Both the position numbers and the translations under genes were made by a program. From contig CM057839.1 in assembly GCA_030068075.1 (NCBI GenBank), forward strand, positions 52,976,960-53,040,959: a stretch of DNA of 64,000 nt, in the 5' to 3' direction. This DNA is from Paguma larvata (taxonomy: Eukaryota > Chordata > Mammalia > Carnivora > Viverridae). Positions 1 to 31,457 of the stretch are shown here, in pieces. Position 1 is the stretch's first letter, and each line of letters begins with the position of its first letter. The notes under the pieces were generated by a model. That model was given only the letters and a program-made list of their open reading frames with translations, ran no database searches and was not told the DNA's origin.

Positions 1-424
1 AAGAAAAAAACCCTTTCCTTAGAAATACATTATACATTCAAATAAACAAATATAGCGTAGGTTATTTTTGACAGGCATAAAATTTTTAGATCCTGATCAT
101 TAGCTTTAGTTATCATTAGCTTAATGGAAAATAAATTATTATTAATATTAGAAATATAAGCAATTAACAAATCAAATAGTTGCAAAACTATAAACTCTTC
201 TCAATCTACCAACTTCTTCTGCCAAAAAATAGTCCCAAATCTCCATAGACCTTTATGATTTTTATATAAGCAATGGATTCCACATTCAATGTTAGGTGAT
301 ATAGGAACATAGGGTTTTCATTGCAATCACCTATACGAATTTTAAAAGGGTCTAAAGTAATATTTATAAGCAGATTTCACTTCACTTAGCCAAAATGTTT
401 ACTAATACTGGCCTTCATGTAGTG
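1..424. other. Unannotated AT-rich DNA
   Basis: No repeat family, open frame or RNA gene is recognised. Confidence 0.5.
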
Positions 425-1706
425 TTAACTATGTTTGAGGGCTTTTTTAAAAAACTATTTTTTAGAGCAGTTTTAGGTTTACTACAAAATTGAGAGGAAA
501 GTACAGAGATTTCCCATATACTCCTTGTCCCTACACATGCAAAGCCTTCCTCATTATCAACTTCACTCACCAGAATGGTACTTTCACATCATAATCACTC
601 AGAGTCCATTGTTTACCTTAGGGTTCACTCTTGGTGTTATACTATCTATGGATTTAGATAAATGTATAGTGACATATATCCATCATTATAATATCATAGA
701 GTATTTATGTTGCCCTAAAAATCTCCTGTTCTCTGCTTATTGCATCTCTCCCCTACCCTGCCCCAACCCTAGCAATCACTGATCTTTTTATTATCTCCAT
801 CATTTTACCTTTTCAGAATGTCATATAGTTGGAATCATCATGTTACTTTCTTTTCAGATTGGCTTCTTTCACTTAGTAGGTTCCTCCAGGTCTTTTAATA
901 GCTCAATTACTCATTTCTTTTTAGGACTAAATAATGTTCCATTGTCTGGATATACCACAGTTTAAGTAGCTATTCATCTACTGAAGGACATCTTGGTTGC
1001 TTCCAAACTTTGAGAATTATGAATAAAGCTGCTATAAACATCTGTGTTTTTGCAGAGACATCAGTTTTTAACTCCTTTGGATAAATACCAAGGAGCACAA
1101 TTGCTAGAATATATGGTAAGAGTATGTTTACTTTTATAAGAAACTACCAAAATGTCTTTCAAAATGGCTGTACCACTTTGCATTCCTATCAGCAATGAAT
1201 GAGGGTTCCAGTTGCTCCACATCCTCATTAGCATTTTGGTGTTGTCAGTGTTCCTGACTTTGGCTATCCTATTAAGGGTGTAGTGGTATCTCATTGTTTA
1301 ATTTGCACTTCCCTGATGACATATAAAGTGGAACACCTTTTCATATGCTATTTGCCATGTATCTTCTTTGGTGAGGTTTCTGTTAAGATCTTTGGTCCAC
1401 TTTTAAAATCTAGTTGTTTGTTTTATTGTTACTGAGTTTTAAGAGTTTTTTATTTTAAATAACAGTCTTTTATCAAATGGAACTTTTGCAGTATTTTCTC
1501 CCAGTCTATGGCTTGTCTTATCATTCTCTTGTGACAGTGTCTTTTATAGAATAGAAACTTTTAATTTTAATGAAGTTTAGCTTATCGATTATTTATTTCA
1601 TGGGATCCCTTTGGTTTTATATCTAGGTTTTCCTCCTATGTTACCTTCTAGGAGTTTATAGTTTGACATTTTATGTTTAGGTCTATGATCCACTTTGAGT
1701 TAACTT

Positions 1707-1926
1707 TTTGTTTTTTTTTTAAGTTTGTTTGTGTGTTTAGAGAGAAAGTGAGAGAGGGCAGCTTGGGCAGGGAAGGGGCAGAGAGAGAGAGAGAGAGATT
1801 CCCAAGCAGGCTCTGCACTGTCAGCAGAGAGCCCAGTGTGGGGCTCGACCTCACAAACCATGAGATCATGACCTGAGACTAAATCAAGAGTTGGTTGCTT
1901 AACCAACTGAGTCACCCAGGAACTCC
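1707..1926 (-). mobile_element. Felid tRNA-derived SINE (SINEC_Fc type)
   Basis: The reverse complement carries the CAN-SINE head and A/B boxes in decayed form plus a (CT)n tract. It is flanked by TTGAGTTAAYTT at about 1695-1706 and 1927-1938, a target-site duplication in the older L1. Confidence 0.85.
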
Positions 1927-4900
1927 TTGAGTTAATTTCTGTGAAGGGTGAAAGGACTGTGTCTAGGTTCATTGTTTTGCATGTGGATGTCTAATTGTTT
2001 CAGTACCATTTGTTGAATGGGACTATCTTTGCTCCATTGTATCATGTTTGCTTCTTTTACAAAGATCAGTTGATACATTTATGTGGGTCTATATCTGGGC
2101 TCTCTATTCTGTTACATTTACCTATTATTTCATCAGTCCCACACTATCTTGATTACTGCAACTTGAGAGTATGTCTTGACATCAAATAACGTCAGTGCTC
2201 CAACTTTGTTTTTCCTCTTCAATACTGCGCTGGCTAGTCTTTAGTCTTTTGCCTCTCTCTATAAACTTTATAATCAGTTTGTCAATATCCATAAAATAAC
2301 TTACTGTGATTTTGATTGGGATTGAATTGAATCTATAGATCACCTTGGGAAGAACTGACATGTTGGCTATATTGAGTCTTTCTACCAGTGAACATGGAAT
2401 ATCTCTCCATTTATATAGTTCTTCCTTGATTACCTTCATCTCAAGTTTTTTAGTTTTTCTCATATAGATCTTGTGCATATTTTATTAGATTTGCACCTAA
2501 ATATTTCATTTTTAGGGGTGCCAATGTAAATGGCATTGTTTTAAATTTCATATTCTACTTGTTAACTATTGTTATATAAAAGCGCTGAGTTTTTTATATT
2601 ACCCTGCAACTTTGCTATAATTGATTATGGTTCCAGCAGGTTGTTCTTTTTTTCAATTATTTTGGGTTTTATACCTAGATTACTATGTCATCTATGAACA
2701 AAGACATTTTTATATTTTCCCTCCTAATCTATATATTTTATTTCTTTTTCTCACCTTATTGCATCAGTAAGGACTTACAGTGTCATGTTGAAAAGGAATG
2801 GTGAGAGAAAGTATCCTTGCCTTTTTCTGATCTCAGTGGGAAAGCTTTGAGTTTCTTACCATTAAGTATGATGTTGGCTGTAGAATTTTTTTGTGGTTAG
2901 TCTTTACCAAGTTGAGAAAGTTCTCCTGTATAAAAACACTTTACTGAATATTTTTATTATAAATGGGATTTGGATTTTGTTAAGTGATTTTTGAGTATCT
3001 ATTGATATAATCATGATTTTACCTTTTTAAGTCTGTTGATGTGATTGATTATGTTAATTGATTTTGGGATATTGAACCAGCATGTGTACCTATGATAACT
3101 CCCACTTGATCATGGCGATCAATTTCTTTTATACATTTTTGGATTTGAGTTACTCATATTTTGTTGAGGATTTTTGTATTTATGTTCACGAGAGATATTG
3201 GTTTATAGTTTTATTTTCTTGTAATGTCTTTGTCTGGTTTTGGTATTAGGGTAATGCTGGCCTCATAGAATGAGTTCAGAAGTATTCACTTTTCTTATAT
3301 CCTCTGAAAGAGACTATAGAGAATGGGTGTAATTCTTAAATGTTTGGTAGAATTTACCACTGGGCTTGGTGCTTTCTGTTTTGTAATGTGATGAATTATT
3401 GATTCGATTCCTTAAATAAATATAGGCCTATTCAGATCATCTGTTTCTTCTTGTGTCAGTTTTGATAGATTGTATCATTCAAGGAATTAGTCCATTTCAT
3501 TTAGGGTATCAAACTTGTGGGCATAGAGCTGTTGATAGTATTCTTTTATTATCCTTTTAATTTCTATGAGATCTATAGTGATGTCTCCTTTTTCATTTCT
3601 GATATTAGAAATTTGTGCCTTGTACTTTTTTCTTAGTTAATCTAGCTAGAGATTCAGTAATTTTACTGATTTCTTCAAAGAACCAGATTTTGGTTTTATT
3701 GATTTTCTCTACTGATATCCTGCATTTTATTTCATTGATTTCTGCACTAATTCTTATTTCTTTTCTTCTACTTACTTTGAATGTAATTTATTGGTTTTTT
3801 TTCTAGTTTACTAATGTGGAAGTTTAGATGATTAATTTTAGATCTTTTTTCTTTTCTAATATATGCATTCAATGCCATAAATTTCCATCTAAGCACTGCT
3901 TTTACTGTTTTCCACAAATATGGATAAATTGTGTTTTCATTTTCATTTAGTTCAAAATATTTTATAATTTCTTGAGATTTCTTCTTTGATCAATTTATTT
4001 GGAAGTATGTAGTTTCATCTCTACCTGTTTGGGGATTATTCCAGTTATTTTTCATTATTGATTTCTAGTTTAATTCCATATGGTCTAAGAGCAGATATTT
4101 TATGATTTCTACTCTTTTAAAATTGTTAAGGTATGTTTTATGGCCCAAAATATTGTCTATTTTGGTGAATATTCTATGTAAGCTTGAGAAAAATGTGTAT
4201 TCTGCTGTTGTTGTATGAAACAGTGTACAGATGTGAGTTGTATCCAACTGATAGATGGTGTTGTTGAATTCAACTATGTCCTTACTGAACTTTGTTTGAT
4301 GAATCTGTCCATTTCTCATAGAGTGATGTTGAAGTCTGCAACTATGAGTTATCTGTTTTTCCTGAGCAGTTCTATCAGTTTTCGCCCCACATAGTTTGAT
4401 GCTCTGTTGTTAGTTGCATCCACATCAAGAATTATTATGCCTTCTTAAATAATTGACCTCCTTATTACTATGTGATGTCCTTCTTAATCTCTAATAACTT
4501 TCCTTACTTTGAAGTCTGCTTAGTTATAAAAGTAATATAGCGGCTCCTGTTTTCTTTTGATTAATGTCAGCATGGTATATTTTTCTTTATCCATTTACTT
4601 TTCATCTGTATGTGCCTTTATATTTAAAGTGGTTTCATATAGACAACATGTAATTGAATTGTGTTTTTTTATCCACTCTGATAATCTCTGTTTTCGATTG
4701 GTGCATTTACATCATTGACATTCATAGTGATAACTGATATAGCTGGATTAATATCTAGCATCCTTGTTAGTATTTTCTATTTGTTGCGCTTGTTTTTTGT
4801 TCCCATTTTAGTCTCTCACTTTTTTTCTGCCTTTTGTGGTTCTAATCAAGCATTTTATGATTCCATTTTTCTCTTCTTGGAGAATATCAGTTACACTTCT

Positions 4901-5189
4901 ATTTTAACTTTTTTTTTTTAGTGCTTGCCCTTGAGATTGTAATATACATTTACAACCAAACCAAGTCCACTTTCTATTAACACTATACCATTTCACTGAT
5001 AGTATGAGTATCTGATAATAACAAAATAATCTTAATTCTTTCCTCCAATACCTTCTATCATTGCTGTCGTTCACTTCACATATAGAAATATTCATAACAT
5101 TTGTATATATATAAGCATGTATATTGTTGCTAAAATTAATATTTTGAGCAACTTGTTATTTGTTAGATCAACTAAGAATACGAAAAATA

Positions 5190-6279
5190 CACCAGAGGTA
5201 AGGGAAACAAAAGCAAACATGAACTACTGGGACTTCATTCAGATAAAAAGCTTCTGCACAGTGAAGGAAATAATCAACAAATGAAAAAGCAGCCTACAGA
5301 ATGGGAGAAGTTATTTGCAAACAACATATCTGATAAAGGGTTGGTGTCTAAAATCTATAAACTTACCAAACTCAACACCCAAAAAATCAAATAATCCTGT
5401 AAAGAAATGAGAAGGCATGAATAGACACTTTTCCAAAGAAGACATCCAGAAGGCTAACAGACACATTAAAAGATTCTCAACATCACTCATTCTCAAGGAA
5501 ATACAAACCAAAACCACAGTGAGATACCACCTCACACCAGTCAGAATGGCTAAAATTAAAAACTCAAGAAACAGCAGGGGTTGGTGAGGATGCTGAGAAG
5601 GGACAACTTTTGCATTTGTTTATGGGAAGGCAAACTGGTGCAGCCACTCTGGAAAACTGTATGGAGGTTCCTCAAAAAACTAAAAATAAAACTACCCTAC
5701 AATCCAGCAATTGCATTATTAGGTATTTACCCAAAGGATACAAAAGTACAGATGTAAAGGCGTATATGCACCCCAATGTTCATAGCAGCATTATAAATAA
5801 TAGCCAAACTGTGGAGACAGCACAAATGTCCACAGACTGATAAATGGATAAAGAAGATGTGGTATACATATACAATGAAATATTACTCAGCCATCAAAAA
5901 GAATGAAATCTTGCCATTTTCAATGACATGAATGGAGCTAAAAGGTATTATGCTAAGCGAGGTAAGTTAAACAGAGAAAGACAAATACCATATGATTTCA
6001 CTCGTGTGGAATTTAAGAAACAAAACAGATGAACATATGGGAAGTAGGGAGAAAGGAGAGAGGGAAACAAACCACAAGAGATTCTTAATGATAGAGAACA
6101 AACTGAGGGTTGATGGAGTTAGGTGGGTGGCAAATGGGCTACTTGGATGATGGGTATTAAGGAGGGCATTTTTTGTGATGAGCACTGGATGATGTGTGTA
6201 AGTGATGAATCACAGAATTCTACTCCTGAAATCAATATTGCATTGTATGTTGGCTAACTAAAATTTAAAAAACTTAAAA
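5190..6279 (+). mobile_element. Younger 5'-truncated LINE-1, plus strand
   Basis: Contains the end of ORF2 and the carnivore L1 3' UTR, with frame-breaking stops. A 16-bp target duplication with one mismatch (AAGAATACGAAAAATA at 5174-5189; AAGAATAAGAAAAATA at 6280-6295) shows insertion into the older minus-strand L1. Confidence 0.88.
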
Positions 6280-6620
6280 AAGAATAAGAAAAATAAAAAA
6301 TTTTCTTTTGCCTCCACTTTTTCATTCTTTAATACTCTTCCTTACTTTATGCAGATTCAAGTTTCTACCTATATTATTTTTTATTTCTCTAAAGAACTTC
6401 AACATTTCCTGTGATATAGGTCTACTGGCAATAAATTCCCTCAATTTGTCTGAGAAATTCTTTATTTCTCCATCACTTCTAAAGGATAATTTCACAGGAT
6501 ACAGAATTCTAGGTTGGTGGTTTTTATTCTCTCAACACTTTAAATATTTCACATCACTCTCTTCTTGCCTGAATAGTTCCTGAGGAGAAGTCAGTTGTAA
6601 TTCTTATCTGGAGGTAAATC

Positions 6621-7099
6621 TCACAATATTGTGGGGACCTCCCTCTAACTGGGTTACCTTGGAGTTTTTAACTCTTAGAGTTGTCTACACCAAGACTCCA
6701 GAAGTTCATCAATTACAGCTAGGTTTTCCTGTCCTGACACTGTTTCCTCTGGTGGTTTGTGAGTCTTTGCTCTGGTCCCTTATTTACCTGTTTGTCTCTC
6801 CAACTTCGGAGACAGTGGTTTTCCTTGTGTCCTCACCTCTTAGGGATCCAAGAAGAGTTACTGATTTTTCAGCCTATCAACTTTTCACTCATTAGGACAG
6901 TGTGGTGACCTATATGTGGAACCCTTTATTTAACCATAAGATTTCTCTCTTTAGTTAAATTCATTTTATACCTTGTAATCTATTAAAAGAATTGATTAAA
7001 TATACAAATATTTTTATTTAATAATAAAATTGTAAACTTGAGGCTTGCTTTGGGATCATTTCTTGCAGGATATTTTATATAGCTTAAAAAAAAACCCTA
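6621..7099. other. Unassigned intergenic DNA
   Basis: Possibly further decayed L1 sequence up to about 6900, then AT-rich DNA with nothing recognised. Confidence 0.4.
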
Positions 7100-7315
7100 G
7101 GGCAGTGAATTTCAACTCTGCCCCTGATGAGCTGTGTGATAAGATCTTAAGCAAGTGACTAAGGCTCGGTTTCCTCATCTGTAAATCAAGGACAATAATA
7201 TATACTTTAAGACATTATTCTCATTATTCTGAAGATCAAATGAACTAATGGATACAAATTGCCAAATAGAACATTGCATAGATGCTCAGTCTATTATGTT
7301 ATTATTGTTGCTATT
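7100..7315 (+). repeat. MIR SINE
   Basis: The MIR core is clear: GAGCTGTGTGATAAGATCTT, then AAGCAAGTGACTAAGGCTC, TTTCCTCATCTGTAAATCA and the AAATGAACTAATG segment. Confidence 0.8.
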
Positions 7316-9275
7316 TCATATCTTCAGCCTTTTAGAAAATAGCATGATTAATCAATTAACTAGAAGAACATGGCCTAAAAGATAACATACAGATCATTTA
7401 TACTGTCCATGACAGTGCCTATGATGGCTGCTTGGACAATGGAAATCACCACTATTAAAAATGGCTTAAAAATAGATATCAACTTCTTCACATCGGTCAA
7501 CTATACTTTGCCTATAGATTGCACATGTAGCAAGTAATATTTTGAAATATTAACTGTAGGTGTCTTTCCTCCCACTGCTTCCTTGCACTTTAGATCACTT
7601 AGATAATAAAAGTTCTCAGGCTGGAGTCAGGACAGAACTACTCAGAATTTAGAAGTCGTTTATCAGCTTCAAGCTTCACATTAGGCTTTTTAAAGAGTTC
7701 ACGGTAGACACAACAGTGTTGAAATCATAACTTTCCTTTGCAGAACACGGGACATTTTGAGAGAAAAATTTGCTGAAGTCCAAAGCACTGAGAGACTTGA
7801 CTCATTTTACACAAGGAATCAAAGAGTAAGGAAGAATGCATGAGTAGAATAACAGACCCCAAAGAGGTAAAATTTGTCCTACATACAGAAAAACAGAAGT
7901 AAATATGAGCAGAAGAGGCCTTGTGATTGGGTGAGGAGGCTGGCCACACTGACGAGAGAAAACAGCTGCTGGTGCGGCATAGATGAAAGGTACTGCTCGA
8001 GGCCAAGAAGATGGGTTACGGCTCTGCAGAGGTCAGTGAGAATGCCACTCGGACCAGGACCCTTCCCCTGATGACAAACAATGTAAGTGTACCGCCCATC
8101 CCCTGCTCCAGGAATTTAGACTACCTCAAGGAGAAAATAAGAAGAATTCTGAACTGAATGATTACTCAAAAGAGGCTGAGTTGTAAGGCAAAAGTGTATG
8201 TGACAAGGGCCATTAAGCAGAAGAGCTCAAATTCTAAACTAGTTTCAGTTATAGAGAAGTTTAAAAAATTACTTCATTTTCTAACTTTAGAGTTTATGAT
8301 TATGTTGAGATATCATATCCACTAACTATATGATTAGGCTTGAGGATACCTCAAGTTTTACTTCTCTTGGTTAATCTGAAAGCCTCCATAGTCTGAATTG
8401 ATTTTCAAGATTAGAAGGAGCAAGGAAAGAAAAAAAATTTCTCTTTCAAATAATTCTTTCACCTGTCACAAAATTTGAAATAGGTACATGTAGTTCAGAA
8501 AACTACATTGAAAACTACCTTCTCAAATAGAACACATATCTTAAGCAGATTAAACCTATTTTCATTCTATCTTAGTTTAAAAATAACTTTTGCAAATCTA
8601 ACTCAAGGTGTTTAGCTACCACATACAAATATTTTGAAACCAATTATAAGCTTAAAGAGTTTAGAAAGCTAGACTTTTTCTTTTATGAACTGTAAATAAA
8701 ATTATGAAGTATAGTTATAAGAATATCCTTTTAAATATGCAAATTACACTGAAGTATTTTTATATAATCAGCCTTTGTTTCAGCTTTGTCTCCCGCTGAG
8801 CATAGTGGATACTCTCTACAATCTGTAGGTTTAACCATTTTTAGTCTAACTGCATTTCTGAGTCATGCACCAAAGCTGACTGTGTTATACCAAAGATATT
8901 TGATGTGTTAGCTATAATAAGCCATGCTAATTCATAATAGGATTATTAATGTTAGACCTAGCAAGATTATTAATATCAGGTTTTATATCAGCTATCCTCT
9001 TACTTAGTGTTAGGCAAAAAGAAAGGTGAGGAGAAAATGGACTTGAGATACCTTTTTGATGTGGTTGCTTTGAAAGCATTAAGTCCTAAAAGTAAATATT
9101 TAAAAACCATTATCTTCAATATTTTTTCTGTTCCTAAAAATGTGATTGAATGGAGCCATAAGAAGGAGCACTTTTATCTTAATAAGGGCAAGTTCAATTT
9201 TGAAATGTTGCCATGGACATAGTATATGACTTTCAGTGAGAAAAAATGTATGGTAGTTTATACTGGTTAACGTTC
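7316..9275. other. Intergenic DNA with nothing recognised
   Basis: No known repeat consensus or credible coding frame is seen; short open frames at 7725-8071 and 9007-9222 have no family resemblance or splice context. Confidence 0.5.
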
Positions 9276-9945
9276 TTTATTTAAGAGCTCATATTTGCCT
9301 TGCACAATGCTATAACATCAATTTCATCACAGAATATTACTAACAAATTTACAGACAGAAAAGTAAACAAAAAAAATTATGCATTGCAACACTCTAAAAT
9401 TGTTATCTAATAACAAAGAAGAAAAATGATTGCTACCTTCAGAATAAAAAACAGGGTAAAATACCTGAAACACTGAACATATAACAACATTACTGTAAAT
9501 GTCAATATTTATGGACTACTGTGAAGGCAGTGGTAAAAAAAGCAAGTTTTACTAAAATGTTTGAAACAGACAATCATTTAAAATATCTTAACAATTTAAA
9601 TCACTATAATTTCAAGTGTATCTTCCCTTCTAAATTTTTACTTCGTATGATAGTGCAGGCAACACGTTTATAAAACAAGCATTCATAAATACAGTGTATC
9701 GTACACACTCAAAATGTTTATATAGAGTCTTCCACTATTCTTCTGTAAGCATTCCTATTGTCTAACTACTGTTATCGATTGTAGGCTTGGAAGGCACTTT
9801 AGCAAACAGGTAACTGAATCAAAAAAAGAGAAAATACATCTGTTATTAAGACAGACCTTTGGTAGTAGATGCTGGTTGTAAGAATCCAAAGAATGTTCTC
9901 ATTTTTGTTGGCATAGTCTATGTTCTACATTGCCCTTTAGCCATA
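9276..9945 (-). other. CCDC122: Probable CCDC122 3' UTR
   Basis: This is non-repetitive sequence after the stop. The first canonical AATAAA I see on the minus strand is at 9281-9276, about 665 nt beyond the stop. Placement is by inspection only. Confidence 0.35.
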
Positions 9946-27622
<17,677 letters not shown>

Positions 27623-27847
27623 TCTTCTGTCTCTTCCCCTCTTTTTGGTTCAGTTTTTTTGTGCCTACAAAATAATCAATATTGATAATTTCTCACTTTT
27701 CTTTGTTTTTTCCTGTCATATATCCTGGTGATCTCTGAAAGCAAATTAATTGTCAAATACCTCAAAGGGATGGCAAGGATATTTCATCATTAATACCTAG
27801 AAATAAAATATAATGGTTAAGTGAAAGAGTTATGGAGGAAAACTGAA

Positions 27848-28025
27848 CTGTATTTGAGTCTTGGTTTTCCTGCTTTCTAGCTGTTATGACCTTGAGCAAA
27901 TTTCCTAACTTCTTTGATCATCAGGGTCCTCATCTATAAAGCCTCACAGGGCTGTCATAATCATTAAAGTAATATATGTAGCATGCTTAGCATAGTACCT
28001 GACATATATAGTGAGTAATTATTAT
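27848..28025 (+). repeat. MIR SINE
   Basis: The MIR core is recognisable: TAGCTGTTATGACCTTGAGC, AAATTTCCTAACTTCTTTGA, then the CTCATCTATAAAG segment. Confidence 0.75.
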
Positions 28026-28059
28026 GGACTCTGTCTAGGGTTTCCTTTGCTAGTTACTC

Positions 28060-28930
28060 CTCAGCTTTCTCATCTGTCAGTGTCTAATGCTAAGTCCTTA
28101 AGCAACTTCTCTATACTCACTCTTCAAGTGACGTCATCTAGTTGCAAAGTCATAAAACCCACTTACAGGCTTTATCCTATTTATATCTCTAATTTGAACA
28201 TCCTTCTTGATCTCCAGACTCATACCAAAATTCCTACCTGATATCTTCACTTGGATTTTTACAGGCATTTCAACTTAGTATATTCCAAACTGAACTCGTA
28301 TTTCTCTGTTCACTCTACACCACCACTAAACCTGCTCCTTTGCAGTCTCCTCCATCTCAATAAATTAAAAGGTTTTTCTTGTTTAGGCCTAAAACCCTGG
28401 AGACATTAGCAAGGAGTTCTCTAAAAAAGAACACACAGCAATTCGACAAGACTTGCTCAAGATATTCATAAATAAGAGTTCATTGTTGATGTTTCATAGG
28501 CCCTTTGTGAAGTCCCTTAAGACACTCTCCAACTTTGTGGCCCAGGACTTCTGCCTCAATTGTCTACCCAAAGGACAAGCCAGAATCTTGACTTTTCTCT
28601 TACACATTGCATGCAATTCTTTTAGTGAAACCTAGTGGTTCTGTCTTTAAATTATATTGGAATCCACTCACTACTTAGCACTTCCAAATACTATCTTAGT
28701 AGAGAAGCCTTCCCGGATAACCTTCTTTAAAACATGACCTCCCCTTCTTCATTCTCCATTCTCCATTCCCCATTTTCTGACCCTGCCTCATTTTTCTTAA
28801 CGGCATTTGTCACCACTGATATTTTATACACATTTGTTTCTTTCCTATCTCCCTTTACTAATATAAGCTCCACAAAGGTAGAGACTTGAAACAGTGCCTG
28901 GCACTTTCTAGGTGTCTGCTTGTAGTCTAT
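28060..28930 (+). repeat. LINE-2 fragments
   Basis: L2-like text at about 28060-28375 and 28650-28930 (GAAGCCTTCCCGGATAACCT; GCTCCACAAAGGTAGAGAC). The part between is unassigned. Confidence 0.6.
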
Positions 28931-28939
28931 CTTCATTCC

Positions 28940-29445
28940 AATTTACCCTGTTCTACTGATAGAATAATGCTCCCAAAATACTGTTCCCACCATGTCAATA
29001 TCACAAACAATCTTTCAACTCTGTCACAGAAGGCATCTTTTTTAAGAAGTCTTTCTTGATCTTTCTGGGTAGGTATGATCACTCCCTCTTTTTAGTGCAA
29101 TTGTTTCCATATCTCGATTATACCATGATGACAGTTTAGGTCATAGAGTAAGACAGAGCCAGCCTTGAATTCAGGTTGTACCACTTACTAGTTTATTAGG
29201 TAAATTCTTTCCAACCTGGGCCTCAGATTATTTATCTATAAAACCGAAACAATAGTAATACCTGTCTCATTAGGTTTATTGTGAGGACTAAATGAAATAA
29301 TGCATGAAAACATTTAGCAAATTCCTGTTACTTAACAGTTTTAATTTTTATTATTTCCATTATTTTATACATATTTCCCCATTAGACTGTAAGCTCCAGG
29401 AAGACATATACAGTGTCTTGCTCATTTTTGTATTCCCTAAAAATT
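28940..29445 (+). repeat. LINE-2 split by a MIR
   Basis: L2 sequence at 28940-29135 and 29350-29445 (AGACTGTAAGCTCCAGGAAG), with a MIR at about 29140-29335. Confidence 0.6.
29140..29335 (+). repeat. MIR SINE inside L2
   Basis: MIR core: TGTACCACTTACTAGTTTAT, CTGGGCCTCAGATTATTTAT, GAGGACTAAATGAAATAATG. Confidence 0.8.
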
Positions 29446-29964
29446 TGTTGGAGGAATCTTAAAAATGAAAAACATTAGATTTATATAATAAAAAATAATA
29501 TAATTGGTACTTCTTGATCTCTATTTCTGAAGCAACATAATCTGGTGACATTGATTTAAACCAACTATTTGTGAAAGAATACATGTTTTAAACTTGAGAA
29601 AGTTGTAGTTTTTTCTGAATTTCTATTGTAGAATAGACAAAAGATAAAAAAGAAAACAAACTACTGCCATCTACTGATAATTTATTACAATTACTTAAAT
29701 CAATGAAAACAAAAGAGTTTTAAAGACTAGACAGTATCAATTACTCTTTCATTCAAACCATATAGGTGAGTACATATAATATGTAAGATATTTTGAGGAA
29801 TTAAGTGACTCTGATTAAAAAAATATATCTATAGTATTTGATAGTAAATGTTCAAACTACATATAAAACACAATCATTTAGAAAATATACTTTCAACTAA
29901 AAAAATAGCTTTATAAAAAGCAAGGTAATAAAAATACTATAATAAACTATCATTCTTCTGTACT

Positions 29965-30150
29965 AACTATAATCAACATTTATTGAGTACTTACAAGTAA
30001 TTGGCATTGTTCTAAGTGCTTTTATATGGCTTATCTTTATTTTCCCTCAGAGAAATCCTATGTGCTAGATACTATTTTTACCTATATTTTATAGATGAGT
30101 AAACTAAGACTTGAAGAAATTAAATTAGCCAAAGGTCACACATCCAACAA
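29965..30150 (-). repeat. MIR SINE
   Basis: Reverse-complement MIR: ACATTTATTGAGTACTTACA, TATTTTATAGATGAGTAAAC, TTAGCCAAAGGTCACACATC. Confidence 0.7.
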
Positions 30151-30261
30151 GTAGGAAGGATGGAATATGAAACAATTAGGATTCAAATTCACATTTATTA
30201 GGCCCTTAACATGTACTAAAGCACTGTGATAAGCATAATTTGTGCATTATCTCATTTGCAT

Positions 30262-31452
30262 TGAAGAGTCAAGCCCCTCTATTTGACCCTTGGGATATTT
30301 TTAAAAGGCCATGGTTCCAGCTTTTGGAAACTCATCATCTGATACCTCCTCCAACTTAATGAGCAAAATAAAGCACGACTGTCAAACTCCTCTGGGCTTT
30401 TGAGAGCTTTTGGCTTAGAAGCACTAAGAGGAGGCAATCGTATATGTGCAACCCTGTCACATAAGCACCGCTTTTCATTCTTAATGGGAAAACCTGTCAT
30501 GTAAACCTGCTAGGCAATTAAAGTAGTTACATTTATAATTTCATCCTACCCTTTTAGAATAGATACTTTTCAGAAAATAGAAAAGATTATCAGAAAGATA
30601 ATTTTTCTTTATGTGAAACTTTTTGTTTTCTAAGTGGAAGGGGAAGTTTAATATCTAAAGCTGATATTTAGCTGGGAAAGCTGAAAAAGTAACCTGGGAA
30701 AAGATGAGATCAAGAAATTTTAAATCAAGTAAATTTTAAATTATGGTCTATATTTGTCATAAACATGATGAAATCATATCTGCATGGTTCAATTCTAACA
30801 AATAAAGATAATAGTGTGAAAAATGTCACCCACTGCACAAATAAGAATGTGCACATTTCAGGAAAAAAAGACCCTAAGTCTTTTCAACACCTGTTTTTAA
30901 GAGAAGTCATAACATCATCCAAAGGAATTAATTAACTGGATCATTAAAAATGTATTCATACCTATTACATATTAGTGTATTGGGATCTGCTAAGAGTAGG
31001 CATTACTCTCTTCTTTGACTAGGCAATGAGATTAAGGTTTCAGGCTGCTGAAAACAGAAAAAAACAAACAAACAAACAAAAAAAACAGAGGATTTTTGTG
31101 TTCCTTAACTTTGTATCAAAGACAATATGGGCAACATTAATACATTAATCACACTGTTTCTAGGTTTCTACCAAAGATGAGATTTCTCTGAATGTTCCAC
31201 TAGTAATGGACTACCAAAATGTCTTGTTTTAAAGTGTAGACATATAAATATTGATCAGCAGCTTGAATCCAAGCTTTAAGGGATGGCTAGGCAACTGTTT
31301 CAAATAGAAATGATAGGCCGATGATGAAATCCAGTCACAACCTACCTACATGTTTCATTCAGGATAGTAAGAAGCAAGGTTTGTTTTGTTTTTGTTTGTT
31401 GTTGTTGTTGTTTACTCTGTCTACAAGTAAGGATGGTTTCTAAACCAAGAGG
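30262..31452. other. CCDC122 upstream intron, no recognised repeat
   Basis: Contains short simple runs: (AAAC)n near 31060-31085 and (TTG)n near 31381-31412. Nothing else is recognised. Confidence 0.5.
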
Positions 31453-31457
31453 AGCTT

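Larger units (their letters stand above)
425..6620 (-). mobile_element. Old LINE-1, minus strand, interrupted twice
   Basis: Read on the minus strand this is a decayed L1: 3' UTR from about 425, ORF2 C-terminal remnants (MRYHYTLNRIAKVRNTDNTK near 1294; KLEMKVIKEELYKWRDIPCS near 2440), endonuclease-region remnants (AEYTFFSSLHRIFTKIDNIL near 4190), and ORF1-like sequence at 6300-6620. It is broken by a SINE at about 1707-1926 and a younger plus-strand L1 at 5190-6279. Many stops and frameshifts; not functional. The 5' limit near 6620 is uncertain. Confidence 0.8.

Noticed and set aside
7725..8071. Overlapping short frames near 7.7-8.1 kb as an extra gene
   Set aside because: Under 100 codons, overlapping on opposite strands, no conserved motif and no plausible splice partners.
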